A stretch of DNA of 64,000 nucleotides from Formicarius rufipectus (taxonomy: Eukaryota; Chordata; Aves; Passeriformes; Formicariidae), in assembly GCA_013399695.1 (NCBI GenBank), contig VXAU01000952.1, forward strand, positions 31,459-95,458, written 5' to 3'. Positions 57,801 to 64,000 of the stretch are shown piece after piece. The notes under the pieces are model-generated. The model made no database searches. It was not told the DNA's origin and saw nothing but the letters and a program-made list of their open reading frames with translations. A program made the translations under genes and the position numbers. Each line of letters begins with the position of its first letter. Within the stretch, counting starts at the first letter, position 1.

Positions 57801-60800
57801 CCTCCAACACATTCCTCAGAGACAAGAAAAAGTACAGTATTTAAGCTTGGAGTTATTACATCTAGCATAGCTTGCATCTTACGCTTCTGGGCAGGTGCCT
57901 CCACAGCCTGCTCCCAAAAGAAATGAAACCAAAAAGAGCCAAAACATTCAGTGATTCAGAGTTTACTCCACATCTGTAGCCAGATTAGGTCATGCTTTAA
58001 AAAGCACACCTGCACTGGTTTTCAGATGCTATCCTGCCATCCAGCCCACACCAATCTCTGTGTGAACCTTCCTGGCACCATGTCTGAGTACACGAAGCAA
58101 GGAAAAGCTGCATAAGGGAGCAGGACAGTTTCACAGCATTGAACAAGAAAACGGTCAGTTTGGAAATGCATCCATTCAGTGAGAGCCACTCATTACTAGA
58201 AGCCTCCAGCTGTACTCCAGTAGCAACACACTTGGCAGTCACCCTCTTGTACAAGGTGTGACACCAAAAATAGATTCTGTATTTCAAATGGAGGATCACC
58301 AATATTCTCAAGGGACAGCATGCCTGATTGCAAACCTTGGCTGTTTGTAGTTACATATTGATCACTGAAAAGTTTCACAGGAGAACATGAAGCAGTGAAC
58401 AGTATCCTCAACATGCTTCATATTGATTCAAAAACCTAACTTAAAGGTCAGTATGTTATCTGAAGCTACCATTAGGTAAGAAAACTAGCTTCTATGCTGG
58501 AATAAACCTTTGTTTTACTCATCTGTTTTCACTCACTTTTGATTTAGATGCTGGTGTGGATGGCTTTGAGTCTTTTCCATTTTGCTTTGCTTTCTGCATA
58601 TTTTTTCCTGAAACCTCACGGACTGGCTGAAAAGAAAGCACACAAGTTCATTTGCCATATAAACTGCCAGTAAAGGTTAGGAACATTAAAATAATAGTAA
58701 AGATTTAGTGACAAATTTATATAACTTTAAGGAACTATTCTCACTGCCCAGGAAACACAGTCAACATCCACTACTCAAGCAAAAAGAATGTTACAGGAAC
58801 CCAGCTGAAAAACTGTTGGTGCAAGACAATACGTAACATGCCAAAGATTAAGTTCTGTTATGATACCATGTGAGACCCTCACTATTTTCCTTAGATATTA
58901 CACCTTTCCTTACATGTTGCCATGCAGTCTTTTGGGAGCAGATAATGCATGAACTATTACTACTTCTTTGGCATTTCATACAGAAACATCATCTGGGATG
59001 TGCATGGGACATGATCCCACATGCACATTTAGGAATTGGAATCATACGTTCCTATATAGATCAAGGGACCATTTTGTTCAGCCACACTACACTGGATTAC
59101 ATAGCAAGGCTCCGCAGTTCAGATTTTAAGGTCTTTATCAGGTTTTAAACCACTGTGCACTATCACTTATGGAAATACATTAGGACAGAGCAGCACAGAG
59201 GGAAGCAAAACATTAAATATTCACTGACAAACAGTAGATATGAACATAAAATCAAGCCAAAGTACACAAGGTGAGGAAAAAGAAAATGCCTCCCTTGTCC
59301 CCCTGCAGCTGCCCTGCTGTGTGTTTCGTCCACCACCAGATGGCTCTCGACAGGTGATGACAGCACACGGACACCGTTTTGTATTTGAAGCCGCTACAAA
59401 GTCCTTTCCACAGCCTGCAGGACTAAGAAGGGCAAAGCACAACCCACTTGACTAGGATTTACTGATCAACAGCCATACTGGCCCCATACTGGTCTGACCT
59501 GCACGTGTGTTCTGTTAACAGTCAGCCCTCTGCAGCCAAGGAAATAACACATGGATGGGATGCAGAATTCATATTTAAGTGTTCTTTATGTCCCATTACA
59601 TTTTCTTTATACAGACTTACCTAAATTGAATGCATCCCCTATTCACACATTCCAGAGAGCTGTGCCTGAACTCACTGATTCCAGGGACTACTTGCCTGAT
59701 TACCACTGTATCACAAGGTGTGTTTCTATGTCTATGCCACTTACTTTCTTCATTGGTGGTTTAATTTCTTCCTCATCATCCTCTAAGTCATCCTCATCAC
59801 TGCAATTAGAAAGGAGGTCATACAGCAAATCTCAAGATTTACATTAGGAAATAACTTTCCCATTCCCTCCCAATAAAATGCTTTGCTCATGAAGGAAGCA
59901 ATCTTTGCAGGTGTTCTTTACACCTTGTTCACACATAGCAAGGTGTTAGAGCAAGCACTACCTTTAAAGCAGTTAAAATGCATTCCCTTCTGCATTATTA
60001 CCAAAGGCAAGTATCTTAGGGACTTCCACTACTGCTAATAAAGAAATTCTATCTTTATTGGAAGTTAACAAGCAACAGGAAGCTTAGTTTCATAACGCAG
60101 TCTGATGTATTTGAATAACACTGATTTAGATTGCAGTGTGGAGATAAATGAAGCAATTCTACCTTTTTTCTCTCTAGCCAAGATAAAAAAGTAGCTTGCT
60201 CCCTTTAACATCCAGTTATGCCACACAATTCATATTCTGAAAGTTAACCTTGTGTTTCAAAATACATTATTAAAAGAATACATACTCATCATCATCATCA
60301 TCTTCATCATCATCGTCATCATCTTCTGATAATTTTGGTTTTTTCTTTGCAAACAAAAAAAGAATGTTACATGTTGACACCATTTTGTGGCAACTGCCAC
60401 TCAAAACAATGTGCCCTAATTACAATACTATCTTCCATCAATTTAGCTCACACCCAGGAAAGCTACATCTGGCAATTCCAAAGCTAATGACAAGATTTAC
60501 TGTGTGCTCTGAGGATATGAACCTTTCCTCTACATGACAGAGCTTCCATCCACACTTCAACTCTTGCTGATGTTTATACCAGAATCTGCACACACTCAGT
60601 TTACAGAGAGAATGTCAGTTTTTACTGCAGTGTGCAAGGTTTCCACAGAAGTAGCTGCTACATTCTGCCCCTCCAGCAAAGCTTTAGGAACAAATTTGAA
60701 ACTTAAATTACACTCCTTGAATTCAGTAATTGTCAAGACTCAAGTACAAAGTAATCCTTTTCCACATATAAAGTGAATCACAGCAAGCCATCTAACTGCT

Positions 60801-62312
60801 TGCTCAGAGGCAGCATTAAGACAAAACAAATAGATTCTTCCAACAAGGTGACTGCAACTCCATATACCTGTGGTGTTTTAGCTCCTCCTCCACTTGCTGG
60901 TCTCTTTGTTGAAGCATTGACAATTTTTGTATCGTCTTCCTCCTCATCTGATTCTGGTTCATCTTCTAATGCTGAGTAAGTGAAGGCAATGTGTAAAAAC
61001 CTCACTTCATTTAACAATGGGCAAAGCAAGATTGGTGGTAACAAATACAAAGAGCATCATCCACAACTGATCAGGCTTGGTCTTACTGAGCTGAGAAAGC
61101 TTCATGCTAGTGACCATACCACTGAGATCAGAAACTTTTCAAGCTGACTGCAGGCAGGTACTATACTGAAAGCCAAACACTGTGAACAACCATTCATACA
61201 CACTGGTTTTAACACTCCTCTCAGGCAAGAGGATATAGCAAATCAAGATCAGCATCCTCTCCATTCTTCAGACACATTTAAAAGCCTGTAAAAAGTTCTA
61301 CAAAGACAGCTCTACAAAGAAGGTGGCTAGTCCTCCTTACTTTAAACTCAGAACTATTTCATGGGCAGCCTTCTCACACAAAGTGAGAAGCAGAACACCT
61401 ACTGTGGAACACTAACACCCACTTTTAAAGGCAGAACCCCCTTACCCATACAAAGCACGCAGCAAGAAAAGGCACGCAAGCACTTCTCTGAACTACTCTG
61501 TCCTACAGCCACCTCATGCCTCCAAGGACTGGGACAAAGATTCAGGGGGTCAGCATCAGAAAAAGCACTGCTTGAGACATGAGCTGCATGTAAGTTCTGC
61601 TGGTGCAGTCAGGTTTCAGGTCACAATCAGGAACCAGTCATACGTACCGACGAGGTGCTGACCACTGACATAAACGGGCCCCGAACCACATTTCAACCTC
61701 AACACCACAGGCGGTGTGATCTCAAAGCCCCCTAAGGAAACCTGGGGGGAAAAGCATTGTCATTTAGTCAAATATTCTGAGACAAGTGTACTCAACAGAC
61801 CAATCATTTAAATGAAAACAAGAACACCAACAATTGCAGACTCCACAGTTAACACAGCTGCTCCAAGTTTCACCCGACAGAATATTCCGGAAGTGTTGAA
61901 TCAAACCTGAGTCAACAAGCCAACCAAGAGACTTTACTGCACTCAGTTTATCTTAGAGCACACCAAAGCCAGACCAAACCATACTTGGCCACACATATTA
62001 TTCCTAAATGACTAAAGGAACCTACTAGGGACAGGAAGTATCCTCATACTTACTACACATCAAAACTGACTCTTAGCACACTTTACCATTGTTCAGGTTC
62101 ACAAAAATTCAGCCGACCCAAGTAATCTATAACTAGTTTTTCCTCACCTGAGACCAAACACACAGTATATTTTCCCAAGCTCCTGCACTTACCGTAGGCT
62201 GCACTGACATTTTCAGGGATGCCAGTACTACTTTAGTAGGGTTGCCTTCATAGTCCAGTGCTTCTGCTTCTACAACATGTAATTCATCTTTGGCTCCAGC
62301 CCCTAAAGTAAC
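54790..62312 (-). CDS. NPM1: NPM1, nucleophosmin (exons 3-11; exons 1-2 outside window)
   Basis: This is an abundant nucleolar histone chaperone and ribosome-assembly factor that forms pentamers and shuttles between nucleolus and cytoplasm. Nine minus-strand exons join in frame: 62193-62312, 61648-61741, 60868-60971, 60286-60344, 59745-59799, 58537-58626, 57535-57636, 55775-55849 and 54790-54828. They give 245 residues plus stop, which fits a family length of about 294. Domains in order: part of the pentameric core (AKDELHVVEAEALDYEG, FEITPPVVLRLKCGSGPV); acidic tract EPESDEEEDD; basic signal KRPASGGGAKTPQ-KKPKL; long Asp/Glu tract; a Lys-rich linker; and the C-terminal nucleic-acid-binding three-helix bundle with both nucleolar-targeting tryptophans (ALWQWRQTL). 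All introns are GT-AG and all phases agree, so this is the functional gene and not a retrocopy. Confidence 0.97.
54829..55774 (-). other. NPM1: NPM1 intron 10
   Basis: This 946-bp GT-AG intron contains a strong 12-bp hairpin at 55051-55091. It is otherwise unique sequence with no repeat that I recognise. Confidence 0.9.
55051..55091 (-). repeat. Hairpin-forming inverted repeat in NPM1 intron 10
   Basis: On the minus strand GCCAGCGTAGGCA pairs with TGCCTCGCTGGC: 12 Watson-Crick pairs with one bulged T, around a 16-base loop. The bases after the stem are CCACACCC. An ACA there recalls the 3' hairpin of H/ACA snoRNAs, but no H box or second hairpin is convincing. Confidence 0.6.
55775..55849 (-). 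CDS. NPM1: NPM1 exon 10 (C-terminal helical bundle)
   Basis: This 75-bp, phase-0 exon reads GTTLPKLEPKFANYVKNCFR then TEDQK. It forms the middle of the three-helix bundle that binds nucleic acid, including G-quadruplexes. The acceptor is CAAAATAG and the donor GTAACT. Confidence 0.96.
55850..57534 (-). other. NPM1: NPM1 intron 9
   Basis: A 1,685-bp GT-AG intron of unique sequence. I see no repeat, RNA gene or exon in it. Confidence 0.88.
57535..57636 (-). CDS. NPM1: NPM1 exon 9 (TP-rich linker and helix start)
   Basis: This 102-bp, phase-0 exon reads TPDSKKDKNLTPKTPKVPLS then LEEIKAKMQASVDK. The LTPKTPK segment holds Thr-Pro sites of the kind used by cyclin-dependent kinases. LEEIKAKMQASV begins the C-terminal helical bundle. 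The acceptor is ATTTCCAG and the donor GTGAGT. Confidence 0.97.
57637..58536 (-). other. NPM1: NPM1 intron 8
   Basis: A 900-bp GT-AG intron. It contains a possible in-frame cassette exon at 57860-57907 (see findings). It is otherwise unremarkable. Confidence 0.88.
58537..58626 (-). CDS. NPM1: NPM1 exon 8 (basic linker)
   Basis: This 90-bp, phase-0 exon reads PVREVSGKNMQKAKQNGKDS then KPSTPASKSK. It is a disordered Lys/Ser-rich linker. Being a whole number of codons, it can be skipped without a frameshift, as in a known mammalian isoform. The acceptor is CTTTTCAG and the donor GTGAGT. Confidence 0.96.
58627..59744 (-). other. NPM1: NPM1 intron 7
   Basis: An 1,118-bp GT-AG intron of unique sequence. 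I see nothing else in it. Confidence 0.88.
59745..59799 (-). CDS. NPM1: NPM1 exon 7 (end of acidic tract)
   Basis: This 55-bp exon starts with one base completing Asp, then reads DEDDLEDDEEEIKPPMKK. It continues the acidic tract and begins the basic linker. The acceptor is CTAATTGCAG and the donor GTAAGT. Confidence 0.95.
59800..60867 (-). other. NPM1: NPM1 introns 5 and 6 (flanking exon 6)
   Basis: Intron 6 is 59800-60285 and intron 5 is 60345-60867, with exon 6 between them. Both are GT-AG and unique, and I see no other feature. Confidence 0.88.
60286..60344 (-). CDS. NPM1: NPM1 exon 6 (second NLS half and Asp-rich tract)
   Basis: This 59-bp exon reads KKPKLSEDDDDDDEDDDDD plus two bases (GA). 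KKPKL completes the bipartite localisation signal, and the Asp/Glu run is the histone-binding acidic tract. It is encoded by near-perfect GAT repeats, so its length may vary between individuals. The acceptor is TTTGCAAAG and the donor GTATGT. Confidence 0.95.
60868..60971 (-). CDS. NPM1: NPM1 exon 5 (first acidic tract and basic signal)
   Basis: This 104-bp exon reads (G)CA for Ala, then LEDEPESDEEEDDTKIVNAS and TKRPASGGGAKTPQ. It holds the acidic patch that follows the core and the first half of the bipartite nuclear localisation signal (KR). The acceptor is CTTACTCAG and the donor GTATAT. Confidence 0.96.
60972..62192 (-). other. NPM1: NPM1 introns 3 and 4 (flanking exon 4)
   Basis: Intron 4 is 60972-61647 and intron 3 is 61742-62192, with exon 4 between them. 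Both are GT-AG with no repeat that I recognise. Confidence 0.88.
61648..61741 (-). CDS. NPM1: NPM1 exon 4 (core domain)
   Basis: This 94-bp exon reads VSLGGFEITPPVVLRLKCGS then GPVYVSGQHLV and ends with one base (G) of the next Ala codon. It closes the pentameric core. The acceptor is CCCCCCAG and the donor GTACGT. Confidence 0.97.
62193..62312 (-). CDS. NPM1: NPM1 exon 3 (core domain)
   Basis: This 120-bp exon (40 codons, phase 0 at both ends) runs from VTLGAGAKDELHVVEAEALD to TLKMSVQPT-like ASLKMSVQPT. It lies in the N-terminal beta-barrel that pentamerises. The acceptor is TCACAG and the donor GTAAGT. The preceding exon 2 was not found between 62313 and 64000. Confidence 0.97.
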
Positions 62313-64000
62313 CTGTGAAGTCAAGAACAGGGCACAGTTTGAGCATCTTCCAAAATATTTTTAATTTTTTTAAAATGCCATTCACTGTTTTACATCAATT
62401 AATATTGAAGTTTTCATTCCTGACTACTAAAAATTCAATCACACTCCATGCCAAGCCACTATCCCTTTCCCCACAATATGGCACTTCCGAGTTGCAGCTC
62501 TAAGGCATGTGTTTTGCTGACAGTGAAATCAGGCCTTTTGCTACTGGATCACTGCAAATTCAGTCCGCCCTGAAGCTGGTCCAAGAAGCTCAAATACACG
62601 CCAAGAGAAAAGGCAAAAACTATCTCTTCCACAGAATCACAGCCTACATCCTTCCCCTTCTTGTCACAATTTATCTGCCAATGACTTCCCATAATCACAC
62701 TGCACTTTTTGTTTACTCAACATTCACTGAGGAGTTGAGACTAACAACAGCTGAGTTCAGTTTATGAAGGGAGTCATTTATGCACATGCTTTCTGCTGTT
62801 TCATGATGGACTGAGAGCTACATTTCAAAACTCAAGTGCATGGATTCCTTACTCCAAGTCTGGCACTGTCTGAAATTCCAAAATTCATTGCTGCAGGGAG
62901 GCAAATGAGTGAAGACATCAGTCAGGCCCGAAATTCCAGTTCACTAAACTTGTGGCTTCTGAGTCAGGACTACATGCAGATGTGAAAACTAAGAATCCCT
63001 TGAAGTACTACATTTATTCCCAAGACCAGTGCTCTGTGCTTCCTTTCTCAATGCCCATGCAAAGAAAGCCTTCCATTCTCTGCAGAAGATGTGGGCGCAA
63101 CCACTTATGCAGAGGCACACAGCTCTCAAAGTTTTCATTGCCCAAGAGTTGAGCTTTAAGGAGGTGACAATGGTCTAGGCTAGATGTGTCAGACTGAAGG
63201 TGGGGAAATAGAATATTTGATTTACTATTCCTGGCAACAGTAACTGCTAATTTCAAGAAGTGAAATCGCTGCTCTGATCTCACCTCTTAAACGGGTTGGC
63301 AACAACACTGAATTGTTCAGCTGGTGAGACAAAAGTTTTACAGCATGCCCCCCACCCCCAGTTACTCCTGTCATTGGAACCAGTTCAAGTAACACTACAG
63401 CACTTACTATTCATAATTTCCCGCGTGTTTGGCAAGTACCCATTCACGTGCTTTAACTTCTACTCCGAAGGAATGCACTGACTACATAAGTAATGAAGCA
63501 GTGACCATCCCTCTGTTCTCAGCTGTCATTGGTTAAGACATTTACAGAAACTCTCAAGCCACTTTTACCTCTACAGGCATTAATACTTTTTTAGCCCTTT
63601 TCTTCCCATCCTTCTGTACACCTCTTGCCCAAGTGCACTGCCACATTTGTACCTCAGTGGACAGTGTAAGTCAGGCGCACAGTGGTCACCAGGTATTTGC
63701 TGCCTTCACATCGTATCTTTCAACAAGACCTTCCTCTGCTCACCAAGGAATTTTCTGTTTGTAGCCATGTCCATGACCTTCCAAGTCTCTTAGGCATTTT
63801 CAATTTGCCATTTGTTATTTTACCACCCATTTCAATTGTGTATCATCTCTTATCTTTCAAAAGACAGGTTACTGACTTAAGACTTTGTTTTGCTCCCATA
63901 CAACCCTAGCAACAAAGTAGAGCCATGGATCCAACCTGCTTCATCTCCCACACAGTGTTTAACATCAGAAGAAATACTACAGATAAAAAAAAAAAAAAAA
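62313..64000 (-). other. NPM1: NPM1 intron 2 (partial)
   Basis: Unique sequence upstream of exon 3. I searched for exon 2 (family motif DYHFKVDNDENEH) and did not find it, so the intron should continue beyond the window. It ends in a 16-base A run at 63985-64000. Confidence 0.8.
63985..64000. repeat. Poly(A) run at window edge
   Basis: At least 16 A, cut by the window end. It may be the tail of a plus-strand retroposon or a simple repeat. Confidence 0.9.

Noticed and set aside
62313..64000. NPM1 exon 2
   Set aside because: No sequence matching the family's DYHFKVDNDENEH segment was found on the minus strand; it is expected beyond 64000.
1..64000. CRISPR arrays, operons, phage or plasmid elements, or a defence system
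   Set aside because: The window is vertebrate intronic and intergenic DNA; no spaced identical repeats, ribosome-binding sites or prokaryotic genes are present.

Overview
The window is vertebrate nuclear DNA, most likely from a bird. It carries exons of two animal genes with canonical GT-AG introns. Its dispersed repeats are mainly CR1-type LINE 3' ends, recognised by the CACAGAATCA(T/C)AGAAT terminus followed by GGTTGGAAGGGACC-like sequence, plus one avian-type ERVL-like solo LTR. The NPM1 C-terminus is of the bird type as I remember it. A songbird or related neoavian is plausible from the CR1 subtypes, but I cannot fix the species. There is no bacterial, phage, plasmid or CRISPR content.

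Layout, with both genes on the minus strand so transcription runs right to left. Positions 1-14051 are intron 3 of FGF18, and its last two exons lie left of the window. FGF18 exon 3 is at 14052-14232. Intron 2 (14233-42054) is about 28 kb and holds most of the CR1 copies, the solo LTR and several possible regulatory blocks. Exon 2 (42055-42091) and exon 1 (start codon at 42394-42396) sit close together inside a CpG-rich promoter region that is interrupted by a 224-base run of N (42809-43032). Positions 43033-54459 are intergenic, with one CR1 copy. NPM1 (nucleophosmin) occupies 54460-64000. Exons 3 to 11, the stop codon, the 3' UTR and the poly(A) signals are visible, while exons 1-2 and the promoter lie beyond the right edge. 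The tandem same-strand order NPM1 then FGF18 matches what I recall of vertebrate synteny (human 5q35).

FGF18 encodes a secreted FGF8-subfamily growth factor, and NPM1 encodes a nucleolar histone and ribosome-assembly chaperone. They are neighbours with no evident functional link. Almost all other open frames in the window are chance frames in introns, repeats or GC-rich DNA.

I found no wholly new biological system. The items most worth checking are: a 143-codon out-of-frame ORF overlapping the FGF18 start across three exons; paired TCF/LEF-type sites beside an intronic CpG-rich block in FGF18; a possible 48-nt in-frame cassette exon in NPM1 intron 8; a CR1 nested inside another CR1; a 35-bp near-perfect palindrome at the left edge; and several intronic hairpins.
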